Positions 43,320 to 51,855 of a stretch of DNA of 64,000 bases are shown here, one piece after another; position 1 is the first letter of the stretch, and every line of letters begins with the position of its first letter. Below the pieces are notes generated by a model that did not search any database, was not told the DNA's origin, and saw only the letters and a program-made list of their open reading frames with translations. The position numbers and the translations under genes were made by a program. The stretch comes from Furfurilactobacillus curtus (lineage in GTDB: Bacteria; Bacillota; Bacilli; Lactobacillales; Lactobacillaceae). Location of the stretch: contig NZ_BQXO01000002.1 of the NCBI RefSeq assembly GCF_045862785.1, forward strand, positions 62,001 to 126,000, given 5' to 3'.

Positions 43320-44655
43320 CCAAGCGGTAGCGTACTACCGTGTGAGCTCAAGACGTCAGAGTCATAATTGGTCAATTATGGCACAACAAGAAGCCGTCCA
43401 TGAAGAAGCTGGGCGGCTTTTCTTGACGATTGAAGCCGAGTTTCACGACATCAAGTCTGGCTCTAACTTGAATCGTCCAGGCATGAACGAGCTGTCCAAT
43501 GCCATTCGTTCTGGTCGTTATGGTCATGTATTAGTATGGCGTTTAAATCGGCTTACACGGTCTTTAAAAGATTTTTTATTGTTGCTCAATTTGTGTGAGG
43601 AGAACAGCGTGGTGCTTCACTCGGTTATGGAACCTGTTGACGTCAACATCATGGGACGTTTTCAGCAACAGCTCTACGTTATGTTTGGTGAGTGGCAACT
43701 AGGTATCTTGAAAGTGAATCAAAATAACGCCTACCGTCAAAAGTTTCGTGAAGGTCAGTTGTTATCTTCTAGCGTTCCACTTGGCTACTACTACACCAAA
43801 GGTCTTGCAAAGATTGACTCAGAAACTAGCAAAATCGTTAAGTTTATTTATGAAAATTACTTGGAGGGGGACGTTGGGTATCGTAAATTATCGCGAGCCG
43901 TTATGAATAAATTTGATTATCAACTGACTGCTAATGGTGTGGCTAAGGTTTTGCAGAATCAGGCGTATGTTGGAAAGCTTGTCAATCGGTACGGTGTGTC
44001 CACCAAAGTTTTTCCACGGCTCGTGACTGATACACAGTTTAACAATGCACAGGCGCTTCGTAAGTCACGGCGTGTTAAACAGAAGTTCATTACCAATCCC
44101 TTATTCAAGAAGAAATTACGTTGTCCTTATTGCCAGGGGATCCTAACAGCAAGCCATGTTATAACAGCCAGTAAAAGCCGCATTGATTACTGGTACTGTA
44201 GTCGCGACTACTGCAAAGGAATTAGAGTAGATGAACAACGTGTCCTTAATCAATTAACAGCGGTCATTAGTGGTTTGGTGACTAGTGATTTTAAAAAGTC
44301 ATTGATGGTGAAATTGAATGATGATTGGCCACTTCAGACACGTCAAGATGTTGTGCCAGCAGATGAGATGTTTAGGAAATTTGAGACTGGTGGAATAACG
44401 GTTGACGAACTTGAGACTGCTTTGACAAAAAGTTCTATGCCAAATTTAGAGATCGAGAGAAGGCGGCATTGTCGTAAACTGGCTCAGCAAATCGTTTATA
44501 AGCTTACCGATCCACGTGATGAAGACAACATCGCCAGCGTTGTTAAGAACTTGAATTTTGATCGAATTGAAATAACTATGAATAAGGATATTGGAGGAGT
44601 GTTTTTGGCAGAGTTGCCTGCCATTAACTTACTCTCTTTGAGAGGGGGAAAGTGA
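43312..44655 (+). CDS. ccrA-like: CcrA-like large serine recombinase
   Basis: Site-specific recombinase that, with CcrB, integrates and excises SCC elements at rlmH. It has 447 residues: an N-terminal catalytic domain with nucleophile Ser12 in YYRVSSRRQ and LVWRLNRLTRSLKDF, a recombinase domain (about 150-250) and a zinc ribbon (CPYC with CSRDYC, about 270-305), then a coiled-coil tail. GGAGGAACAGG precedes ATG 43312. It overlaps the ccrB-like gene. It is shorter and more divergent than the CcrB-like partner, as in staphylococcal pairs. Confidence 0.9.
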   Translation: MTNQAVAYYRVSSRRQSHNWSIMAQQEAVHEEAGRLFLTIEAEFHDIKSGSNLNRPGMNELSNAIRSGRYGHVLVWRLNRLTRSLKDFLLLLNLCEENSVVLHSVMEPVDVNIMGRFQQQLYVMFGEWQLGILKVNQNNAYRQKFREGQLLSSSVPLGYYYTKGLAKIDSETSKIVKFIYENYLEGDVGYRKLSRAVMNKFDYQLTANGVAKVLQNQAYVGKLVNRYGVSTKVFPRLVTDTQFNNAQALRKSRRVKQKFITNPLFKKKLRCPYCQGILTASHVITASKSRIDYWYCSRDYCKGIRVDEQRVLNQLTAVISGLVTSDFKKSLMVKLNDDWPLQTRQDVVPADEMFRKFETGGITVDELETALTKSSMPNLEIERRRHCRKLAQQIVYKLTDPRDEDNIASVVKNLNFDRIEITMNKDIGGVFLAELPAINLLSLRGGK

Positions 44656-44657
44656 GC

Positions 44658-46301
44658 ATGACTGAAAGACAACCAAGTTTGTCCTTGAAGCACGCTGTCG
44701 GATATGTCCGTGTATCTACGGCAGAACAAGCAGAGGAAGGCTTTAGTATCGCTGCACAAGAAGCGCGTATTCGACAGGAGTGCGAGCGTTACGATGGTCA
44801 AATGAAGCTTGTGCATGTTTATGCCGATGAAGGAATTTCCGGGAAATCAATTGAAAAACGACCAGGCATGATTAGACTACTTGACGACGTAAAGGCTGGT
44901 GGCATTGACGCTGTAATTTGTTGGAATATTTCACGAATTGCCCGAAACGTCGCAAACTTATTAGAGATTATCGATATTTTGGAGAAAAATAGTGTCAGTT
45001 TCATTTCAATTACGGAGAAAATGGATACGCAAACACCAGCCGGTCGTTTAATGCTGCAAATTATGGCCAGTATGGGAGAGTACGAGCGCAATAACATTGC
45101 AGAGAATGTTTATCTGGGTAGTCGTCGACGAGCTCAAGAAGGTTGGACTAACGGGGGTCGTGTGCTAGGCTACGATAACGTTGTAGATGCAGACGGGAAT
45201 CGTACGTTAACAGTCAATAAATCCGAGGCTATTATTGTTCGCCGGATATTTAGAGACGCGTCCTTAGGGAAGGGCTATCGTAGCATTGCTAACGCTTTAA
45301 ACAAAGAGGGCTATAAAACTAAGCGAGGTAATGATTTCTCTTCAACCGCGGTTAAAGGAATCGTTAGCAATCCATTGTATGTTGGAAAAGTTCGCTACGG
45401 AGAGTATCGTCATTGGGAAAAACTGCGTCGTAAGGGTAAGCAAGAGGATGTTTTATTGGTTAATGGAAAGCATCCAGCGATTATCGATAAGAATATGTGG
45501 AATGATGTTGCTAGACTCGTTCGTCATCGAAAGAAGGTACCTACGTGGAATGCCAGTGGTGAAAATGTGCTAACTGGGCTTTTGAGATGTCCAGAGTGTG
45601 GGGGGCCAATGGCAGCATCGAATACAACTAATCGTTTGGTAGACGGAACCAAAAGGCGAATCCGGTATTACTCGTGCGCAAACTTTAGAAATAAGGGATC
45701 AGCAGTGTGTCATGCTAATTCTATTCGCGCAGACGAGGCAGAGGAACTTGTCAAAATGAAGTTGATTCAAACGCTTTCACTAAAGGACATTGGTGAATCT
45801 GTTCTCAGACAAATGCGGGAAAACAGTCAAGAACGACTGAGCCGAATCGAGCGACAACAGACAGCGAATTTGAACAATCAGGATGATTTGCGTCACAGTC
45901 TTGATAAGTACCATCAACTAATACGAGCCAATAAAGAGCTTGAAACAGCCATTCTTCCAAGAATTGAGGAAATTCAAGACCAATTAAACGACAAGCAAGA
46001 GGAGGAGCTCAATTTAGAAAAAACTAAGAAGTCCTTTGTGAATTTGCCAAATCCCCGAGATATTCAAGAACTTTTAGTGGTAGTTGCTCGGTTAATAAGA
46101 CGAGCTGATAAGTGCTCGTTAAAAGCGTTGTATCAAACATTCATCGCTCAAATAACATTTAGCAGAGAAAAGAAGCTGGTTTGGGTACAGTTAGAATTTG
46201 ATAATGAAATCGTTTCACAGCTAAAAGCACAGAGTAAAGAGGCTGAATCCAAAGCGGATTCAGTCTTTTCTTTTACAAAGCGTATTGAATTTGTTGTGTG
46301 A
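44658..46301 (+). CDS. ccrB-like: CcrB-like large serine recombinase
   Basis: Partner recombinase, 547 residues, close to the usual CcrB length. Nucleophile Ser20 lies in GYVRVSTAEQAEEGFSI; also CWNISRIARN, the recombinase domain (GYRSIANALNKEGYKT), a zinc ribbon (CPECGGPM with YYSCANF and a following Cys) and a long coiled coil (about 380-460). Start ATG 44658 is nine bases after AGGGGG; GTG 44652 overlaps the ccrA stop and is an alternative. Confidence 0.92.
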   Translation: MTERQPSLSLKHAVGYVRVSTAEQAEEGFSIAAQEARIRQECERYDGQMKLVHVYADEGISGKSIEKRPGMIRLLDDVKAGGIDAVICWNISRIARNVANLLEIIDILEKNSVSFISITEKMDTQTPAGRLMLQIMASMGEYERNNIAENVYLGSRRRAQEGWTNGGRVLGYDNVVDADGNRTLTVNKSEAIIVRRIFRDASLGKGYRSIANALNKEGYKTKRGNDFSSTAVKGIVSNPLYVGKVRYGEYRHWEKLRRKGKQEDVLLVNGKHPAIIDKNMWNDVARLVRHRKKVPTWNASGENVLTGLLRCPECGGPMAASNTTNRLVDGTKRRIRYYSCANFRNKGSAVCHANSIRADEAEELVKMKLIQTLSLKDIGESVLRQMRENSQERLSRIERQQTANLNNQDDLRHSLDKYHQLIRANKELETAILPRIEEIQDQLNDKQEEELNLEKTKKSFVNLPNPRDIQELLVVVARLIRRADKCSLKALYQTFIAQITFSREKKLVWVQLEFDNEIVSQLKAQSKEAESKADSVFSFTKRIEFVV

Positions 46302-46319
46302 ATGATGTGCGACGTTGGT

Positions 46320-46335
46320 TGTTTCACGTGAAACG
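46320..46335. promoter_or_regulatory. parS-like site inside the mobile cassette
   Basis: TGTTTCACGTGAAACG, one mismatch at the last base, 18 bp after the CcrB-like stop. A ParB-binding site within mobile DNA is unusual. Confidence 0.8.
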
Positions 46336-46387
46336 CTAGAGCAGAGCAGGGGGAGTGGGTTAAAATTATAAGTGGGAGATGGATCTT

Positions 46388-46462
46388 GTGACAATAGAGT
46401 TGATCGTCGACGATGCGAAACCTGCAGAGATATTAAAGGAGAAGTACGATTGTGAAAGATGA
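46388..46462 (+). CDS. Possible 24-residue leader ORF
   Basis: GTG 46388 follows GGGAGA and opens a 24-codon frame (starts MTIELIVDDAKPAEIL) ending at 46462, 11 bases into the next gene. It may couple translation of the RNxxxHG protein. Weak evidence. Confidence 0.35.
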   Translation: MTIELIVDDAKPAEILKEKYDCER

Positions 46463-47309
46463 ATTGAATGATTTAACTGCTAAAGGATTTTTTGGTGAAG
46501 AATCACGACAGTTATTGGAAAAGCAAAGTACAGAGTCTTTACCACAAAGTCTTTACTCAAGTGTGGTTTCTATTTATAGTTCTTCATCAAATGTAAAAGA
46601 GTTAAATAATTACACTGAAGTATTTTCTAAGCTTTTTAAAGAAGCAGCAATGAAAACTGATCCTAATACTGTTTATGAGCTAATTGGAGCTTTAGTCAAT
46701 GGAACGAAAAAGTATCCGGAATTGGAAAACAAGGTTGCGTACACACGTTTCATGGAAGAAAACCAAATACTAAAAAATGGCATTCGTAAAGGTGATAAAA
46801 CGGATACTGGAAGGTTAAGTCTAGGGAGTCGAGTTCTAACAACGTATGTCTCTGGTTTTGAACTAAGTATGAAAATTTTCACATTTATTTATGCAATGAT
46901 GTTGGAAATGAACCAACAAGAATATGATTTATTAGAAATATCTTCATTAAGTACATCGCAAAAGTTAAATGGCTGCCGTCAGTTAGATCAGAAGTCTGAT
47001 TATATTTTGTTGACTGAGGGGTGGAATGACATTTTACGTAATGCAGAAAATCATGGTGATATGCGATTTGATCTAGGAAAAGGGTTATTTACTGGTCAAA
47101 ATAGACATAGCTATAGGGTACATGGGAAAAAGATAGTTAAAGTAGATCCTATCACTATTAGCCCTGAGGAAATGATGGGCGTGATACTACCAAAGGTGGC
47201 ATGCTTCATTCAGGGGTACATCAGTGCTGGGAATTTGCTGTCTTTGTCGATGAGTGATGAGCTTCTTTTTGAACAAGCCAAAAGGTTCATAATTAGGAAA
47301 ACAAATTGA
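46452..47309 (+). CDS. RNxxxHG (HEPN/DUF4209-like) protein, candidate defence effector
   Basis: A 285-residue protein beginning at GTG 46452, nine bases after AAAGGAG. Its key feature is RNAENHG with Arg196 and His201. This is the R-x4-H arrangement of HEPN RNases and the RNxxxHG motif of DUF4209. The N-terminal half is helical with no recognised domain. It is the last gene of cassette A, next to the attachment site. HEPN proteins often act as toxins or abortive-infection RNases; that role is an inference. The gene is visibly more A/T-rich than the chromosome around the island. Confidence 0.6.
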   Translation: MKDELNDLTAKGFFGEESRQLLEKQSTESLPQSLYSSVVSIYSSSSNVKELNNYTEVFSKLFKEAAMKTDPNTVYELIGALVNGTKKYPELENKVAYTRFMEENQILKNGIRKGDKTDTGRLSLGSRVLTTYVSGFELSMKIFTFIYAMMLEMNQQEYDLLEISSLSTSQKLNGCRQLDQKSDYILLTEGWNDILRNAENHGDMRFDLGKGLFTGQNRHSYRVHGKKIVKVDPITISPEEMMGVILPKVACFIQGYISAGNLLSLSMSDELLFEQAKRFIIRKTN

Positions 47310-47355
47310 AGAATTCAGTCCAAGAATTTGATTATAGAGAACCGCAGGGCATAAG

Positions 47356-47388
47356 GATACGGAAGTCCGTATCATAAGTGATGCGGTT
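47356..47388. repeat. SCC-like attachment site 2 (A/B junction)
   Basis: The 25-bp match to site 1 (47364-47388) is preceded by GATACGGA, giving the inverted repeat GATACGG-AAGT-CCGTATC that marks the right cassette end. The next bases start cassette B. Confidence 0.95.
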
Positions 47389-47408
47389 ATTATGACTAAT
47401 AGAAACCG

Positions 47409-47789
47409 CTAATTTCTAGTCTTAAAAACTTCATGGGCCACTGATACAGCATTGAGTACTTTTGGAAAACCAATATAAGGAATGCATTGAATAAAAGTTT
47501 CAATCACTTCAGTTTCCGACAAGCTGACGTTAAGAGCACCGTTAATATGAACGTTTAGTTGTGGGGCAGTGTCTCCTTGGACCAGTAGAGCCGTGATAGT
47601 AATCATCTCACGTTGTTTGAGATTTAAACTGTTGCGGGTATAGATGTCACCGAATGCGAATTCAACTATATATTTGGCGATATCTTTTGAGTCACCAGTT
47701 AAGGAATCCATGACATTCTGTCCGGCAGTACCATCGATATTTTGTAGGGCATTAAGGCCGTTTTTAAAACGAGTATTTTCTTTTTCCAT
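47409..47789 (-). CDS. Carboxymuconolactone decarboxylase family protein
   Basis: A 126-residue all-helical CMD-fold protein. The core reads LNLKQREMITITALLVQGDTAPQL and the single Cys in FIQCIPYIGFPK fits the PcaC-like rather than the CxxC AhpD type. The exact substrate is unknown. It is divergent from a MerR gene, and its promoter has a MerR operator between -35 and -10, so it is the regulated target. Confidence 0.9.
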   Translation of the reverse strand: MEKENTRFKNGLNALQNIDGTAGQNVMDSLTGDSKDIAKYIVEFAFGDIYTRNSLNLKQREMITITALLVQGDTAPQLNVHINGALNVSLSETEVIETFIQCIPYIGFPKVLNAVSVAHEVFKTRN

Positions 47790-47837
47790 GAGTGTGCACT
47801 TCTCCTTTATTTACTCAGTAGTTTTACCAATAACAGC

Positions 47838-47868
47838 ACTGTAAATGCTGGAGTGCACTCCATGTCAA
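47838..47868 (-). promoter_or_regulatory. MerR-type promoter/operator of the CMD gene
   Basis: On the minus strand: TTGACA, a 19-bp spacer and TACAGT. The spacer contains the perfect palindrome GGAGTGCACTCC (47850-47861). An overlong 19-bp spacer with a central dyad is the hallmark of MerR-activated promoters. Confidence 0.85.
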
Positions 47869-47930
47869 ATTTTTTTTAATTAGCAAAGAAACTATAGTGT
47901 CTAGTATTTTCAAGTCAGGAGCAGCTAAAG

Positions 47931-48284
47931 ATGAATTATTCAATTGGTACTGCCTCAGCAATGTGTGGATTATCCATAGATACGCTACGTTTTTATGAAA
48001 AGAATGGATTACTTCACGTTAATCGAGATGCAAATAATCGTCGATATTATACAGATAGGGATTTGGAGTGGATTGCTTTTCTGACTAGGTTGAAGGAGAT
48101 TGGAATGTCTCTTAAAAATATGAAGGAATATGCCGACTTACGGTATCAAGGGGACGAAACAGTTTCTGAGCGGTTAAGGATGTTGTTTGATCAAATGGAT
48201 TTGTTGAAACAGGAACGAAATAAGCTTGATAAACAATTGGACTTTTTGGAGAGAAAAATTAAAAAGTATCTGAAAATAGAGTAG
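47931..48284 (+). CDS. MerR-family transcriptional regulator
   Basis: A 117-residue regulator with N-terminal winged helix (YSIGTASAMCGLSIDTLRFYE), second helical part (RRYYTDRDLEWIAFLTRLKE) and a C-terminal dimerisation coiled coil (DLLKQERNKLDKQLDFLE). No metal-binding Cys pair is at the C-terminus, so it fits the AdhR/NmlR-like group sensing electrophiles or stress. It controls the divergent CMD gene through the palindrome in its promoter. Confidence 0.92.
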   Translation: MNYSIGTASAMCGLSIDTLRFYEKNGLLHVNRDANNRRYYTDRDLEWIAFLTRLKEIGMSLKNMKEYADLRYQGDETVSERLRMLFDQMDLLKQERNKLDKQLDFLERKIKKYLKIE

Positions 48285-48341
48285 TAGGTTAACGACATTT
48301 TAGTGAAAATTTTAATTGTTATGGGTGCAAGGAGAAAAGCT

Positions 48342-49348
48342 ATGAAAAAGGAAAAATTGGAAGATGAAGAGGGGTTACAATTGGTGCAGAAGGTTTGGAA
48401 AAAGTTTGATGAAACTAATAGAAGCAAGAAAATTAAACAATGCTTGTATCCTAATCATGATGAATGTACCGATAACATACTAAAAGCTCACGCTATTCAA
48501 AATAATGGGGTTCTAACACAAATAGCCGAAAACGGGAAAGTCTTATGCTAAAGCCTAGAGGGAATAACCCATTTGAAACATTTGTTGAATACGGACGAAA
48601 GCAGGCAACCACCTTTTCTGGGTTTTGTGGCTATCATGATGCAACTTTATTTAAAGATATCGAAACTGGCATTTTTAAATCCTCAGATTGGGAAATCTTT
48701 TTATATACATATCGAACTTTGGCTGCACAGTTACATGCAAAAGAGGAAGCGGTAAAGCAACAACAGCAACTAGCGGATATTTTTAAAAAGAGAAATAATG
48801 AAATCCTTGACGCTTTTAAGAGTGGAGCTAGTGATCTTGAATTTGATAAACGCAAAATGGATGAATTTATTTTAGGGCAGAGACCAAAATCGCCAGTTAC
48901 ATCAATAATTTGGCGGTTTAATCAAAAAATTGATTTTGCAGGTAGTGCCTTTTATTCACCAATTCGAAATTTTTAAAATGAAACTATTCAGAATTTGAGA
49001 ACGAATGAAAAGATTGCACATGTCTACATGAACGTATTTCCGCAAAATGATAAAGCATATTGCGTAATTTCGTGGTTGGAAGACTTTGATGAAACTTTTT
49101 CAAAATACGTTTCGACTTTAAGACATCTGACAGAATTGCAAAAGAAACGATTCATTGATTATCAGTTAGTTGTAAACACTGAGGATCTTGTTATGAGTCC
49201 CAGGTTAGTTCATAGTTACTCCGAGAGTGAAAAAGAAAATTTTGGAATGACCTCAATGATGGAAATGATGCTTTTTCCTTTATTTGACGATAATGAGTTG
49301 GATGAAAACCACGCTTTTGAAAATCATGGATACAGTCTATTCAATTGA
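48342..49348 (+). pseudogene. Broken ORF with a zinc-finger/HNH-like core
   Basis: Three frames look like pieces of one protein of about 335 residues. Piece 1 (48342-48551, after AAGGAG) has CLYPNHDEC and KAHAIQNNG. Piece 2 (48545-48976) continues in another frame with FCGYHDATLF, and piece 3 (48995-49348) is in the same frame as piece 2 beyond a TAA at 48974. Joining needs one frameshift near 48543 and one nonsense change. The C..C..H..H pattern suggests a zinc-binding domain; function unknown. Overlapping independent genes are possible but less likely. Confidence 0.65.
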
Positions 49349-49480
49349 CTATAGAATGTAAGTGCAGTGAAGACTTTTGGGTACAGAAATTTCCGATATA
49401 TATGCTTTTTGAGTAACTAGTTTAATGGTTTTGATTTGTTTATGAAATGGCTCAATGAACGGTGGTAACGCTGTTTGTAG

Positions 49481-49508
49481 TGATACGGTACTCTGTATCA
49501 TAAGTGAT
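49481..49508. repeat. SCC-like attachment site 3 (B/C junction)
   Basis: TGATACGGTACTCTGTATCA followed by TAAGTGAT. The core TATCATAAGTGAT (49496-49508) is identical to sites 1 and 2, while the flanking arms have diverged. Confidence 0.85.
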
Positions 49509-49539
49509 TTAAACAGAGAATAAATGACGGAGTAGGCGA

Positions 49540-51432
49540 ATGGAACTAGACAGAGTCACGTTTTACGGTGAGAATAGTTTTGCTTTTAACACGGATTGTG
49601 AAGCACTTAAAAAGCGATTCAAGTTCTTAAAGGATTTATCATATGAGAAATTAACTTTGGAGGATGTGCTTGAGTTAGATCAAATTAGCCGGTATCTACC
49701 TATCATTCTTCAAGATAAAATAAGATTAAAGGCCGATCTTTCGGCTATTAAAAGCAGGATAGGTAAGTGGTTTTCATCAGTGCCGACTAGCACTGTCAGT
49801 TCGGGAATAAAAGATTCTAAATTTTCACGACAATATCAGAAGTCTCTGTGGCACTTATTAGCATCACAAAAAGCACCTAATCTAGAAATAAGGGATATTT
49901 TGAAATTGTATTCCGGGACAAAAGTAGTTTATCCTTTGCAAGAACAAGTCATTAGAGCACGATATGGAAGAGATTTAACCACAATTGTTATGCAAGATTT
50001 AAGAAACATTGGGCTAGTTTTAAATCCAAAGCTGTATGATGCTGAATTACCTGAGGAATTTAATCAGCATCAAATAGAAACGTTTTTATTAAACTATATT
50101 GGTTCTGAGGCCCCAAATCCAAATATGTTGGAACGGGTGGCTACTTCAAGGTCCGTGAATGATAGTATTCGTCTGAAAGCGCAGAAAAAATATCAAGAAA
50201 TAATTGTTAATGTTTTGAAAGAAGAAAAGGCAAATAGTCTTGGTATAGGGACAAAAGTTTCGATTAACTTTACGTTAGATACTTTACATTTATACAAGTT
50301 ACATGCAGAAATTGAGGATAATGTTAACTTTGCAAATGTTGAATACAATGGTTTAGTTCTAAATGAACTAATAGATTGGCCGACCATTTTGAATAACTTT
50401 ATATACATTTTTGGCTTTATAGATAACTTTGGGATTTTAACAATTTCTTCTCAGGTCGAGGACGATGGATCATTAGAGAGAGCGTTTCGATATGAAAGCG
50501 GAAGCATACTTAATACAGGTACTTCATTTCAACTTAAAAATCAGCAAGCGCTACTGTCATTTGTGTCGTACTATCGTTTTTTAGCTAATCGAGGGATTCA
50601 ACTAGAGCGAGTTGTAGAATGGTTTTTTTCTGATTATTTGGCTTCTAATTTTAACGTTAACGGTCTTTCTGTTAATCTGCCTAAAGGAGAGGAAGCGCCA
50701 GAGATTAAGGCTTTACTAGCAATGACGCAATTGCATAGAATTGTTAGAATGTTTGATCTACTAGCTTTAGATAAAGATTTTGATAGGGGTCTTGTTGATA
50801 ACTATTCACATACAAAAAATGATTTTAGAGATATTGGAAGCTCCTTTAAAAGAAAGTATGGGAAAATCATAGACCCAGATTTGTTAAGGTGCGAGGGAAC
50901 TTTATTTTCAGACCAATCCCCTATGCCAAGCAAGAAAGAAAGATACTTTGCTGATTTAGTACTCAAGGAGAATATTAAAAGAAGTGAGTTAGATGAGTAC
51001 CAGTCTAAGTTGTTAGATTTCTTACTTGAACAAAAAGTATTAATTTGTGCTGACGAAATTATTCGCTTTAGAAGTTTTGAAGTATATCAGATTTTAAAAT
51101 ATGATTTTAAAAATGATTGTATTCCAGTCATGGAAATGCATCTCCAATTTAAAAAGCACCCAATCTTAGATGACTTATTCCAGAAAGGTAAGGTAAGAGG
51201 TATCACGCGGTTATTAACAGACCGAGAAGCGTCGGTATTTAATTACTATTTTTCTGATTTTTATGCAAATGGACTTGGACTGCGGAACAAGTACGCACAT
51301 GGCGCATTTAATTCTTTTAGTGAAGAAAAACACCAGAATAACTACATGCTGACGCTAATGTTCATGGTAATGTTAATTATAAAGATCAATGCCGAATTAG
51401 ATGGCATGGATAGAATAGGGACGAACGGATAG
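49540..51432 (+). CDS. Large RNxxxHG (DUF4209/HEPN-like) protein, candidate defence effector
   Basis: A 630-residue cytosolic protein. The C-terminal RNKYAHG (Arg582, His587) fits the conserved RNxxxHG motif of DUF4209 and the R-x4-H of HEPN RNases. It is followed by a hydrophobic stretch (TLMFMVMLIIKINAEL), as in many HEPN abortive-infection proteins. The N-terminal 500 residues are mainly helical and not recognised. It is distinctly A/T-rich compared with housekeeping genes in the window, indicating transfer. The defence role is inferred from motif and island context. Confidence 0.65.
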   Translation: MELDRVTFYGENSFAFNTDCEALKKRFKFLKDLSYEKLTLEDVLELDQISRYLPIILQDKIRLKADLSAIKSRIGKWFSSVPTSTVSSGIKDSKFSRQYQKSLWHLLASQKAPNLEIRDILKLYSGTKVVYPLQEQVIRARYGRDLTTIVMQDLRNIGLVLNPKLYDAELPEEFNQHQIETFLLNYIGSEAPNPNMLERVATSRSVNDSIRLKAQKKYQEIIVNVLKEEKANSLGIGTKVSINFTLDTLHLYKLHAEIEDNVNFANVEYNGLVLNELIDWPTILNNFIYIFGFIDNFGILTISSQVEDDGSLERAFRYESGSILNTGTSFQLKNQQALLSFVSYYRFLANRGIQLERVVEWFFSDYLASNFNVNGLSVNLPKGEEAPEIKALLAMTQLHRIVRMFDLLALDKDFDRGLVDNYSHTKNDFRDIGSSFKRKYGKIIDPDLLRCEGTLFSDQSPMPSKKERYFADLVLKENIKRSELDEYQSKLLDFLLEQKVLICADEIIRFRSFEVYQILKYDFKNDCIPVMEMHLQFKKHPILDDLFQKGKVRGITRLLTDREASVFNYYFSDFYANGLGLRNKYAHGAFNSFSEEKHQNNYMLTLMFMVMLIIKINAELDGMDRIGTNG

Positions 51433-51534
51433 GATTAATGGTTGACTAGTGAGATGCAGGAATTTGAACCAAAAACAAATTTCGTAGTAGAGGTATGGCG
51501 TTAGGAGGTTGTTGTAAAAGAGGGCGACTAAATT

Positions 51535-51799
51535 AGTAAAGTAATTGCTATTAGTGGTGTAACCACCGGCTGAAAAACCAATGTTATTAGTGTATTAAAC
51601 GAACAGCTAGACCACATTGTTGTTACTTTCTTTAATGATTTTGATATTGATTCGTTGCTTTCAGCCCCACCAATTAATTTGCCATTATCTCAGGTTGTTA
51701 ATCAATATGATGTTCAGGTAATGATCGATAGGTGGTAAGAAGTTCAGGGCAAATCCGATTATATTTTGCTGGGTTCTCCGCTTCGTCGTCGACATTAGG
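51535..51799 (+). pseudogene. Decayed P-loop nucleoside-kinase-like gene
   Basis: From 51538 the frame reads KVIAISGVTTG, a stop, then KTNVISVLNEQL, FFNDFDID and, after another stop, SDYILLGSPL. This resembles a P-loop kinase (IAISGVsGgGKTT; DDYDFD; DYiiLd) with nonsense changes and loss of the middle. It is a remnant inside cassette C. Confidence 0.6.
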
Positions 51800-51855
51800 T
51801 TTTAACTGTTATAAAAATCGCAACCCTTGTGGAGTTAAGTACCGCTGCATATAGC

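Larger units (their letters stand above)
38132..47381. mobile_element. SCC-like cassette A (carries ccr genes)
   Basis: From the rlmH attachment site to the second copy at 47364. It holds the recombinases, a rolling-circle-type initiator and cargo, and is the only cassette of the three with its own recombinases. Exact cut points within the repeat cannot be assigned from one sequence. Confidence 0.85.
47364..49508. mobile_element. SCC-like cassette B (no recombinase)
   Basis: About 2.1 kb between attachment sites 2 and 3. It contains a CMD-family gene, a MerR regulator and a disrupted zinc-binding ORF. With sites at both ends it could be moved by the recombinases of cassette A. Confidence 0.75.
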
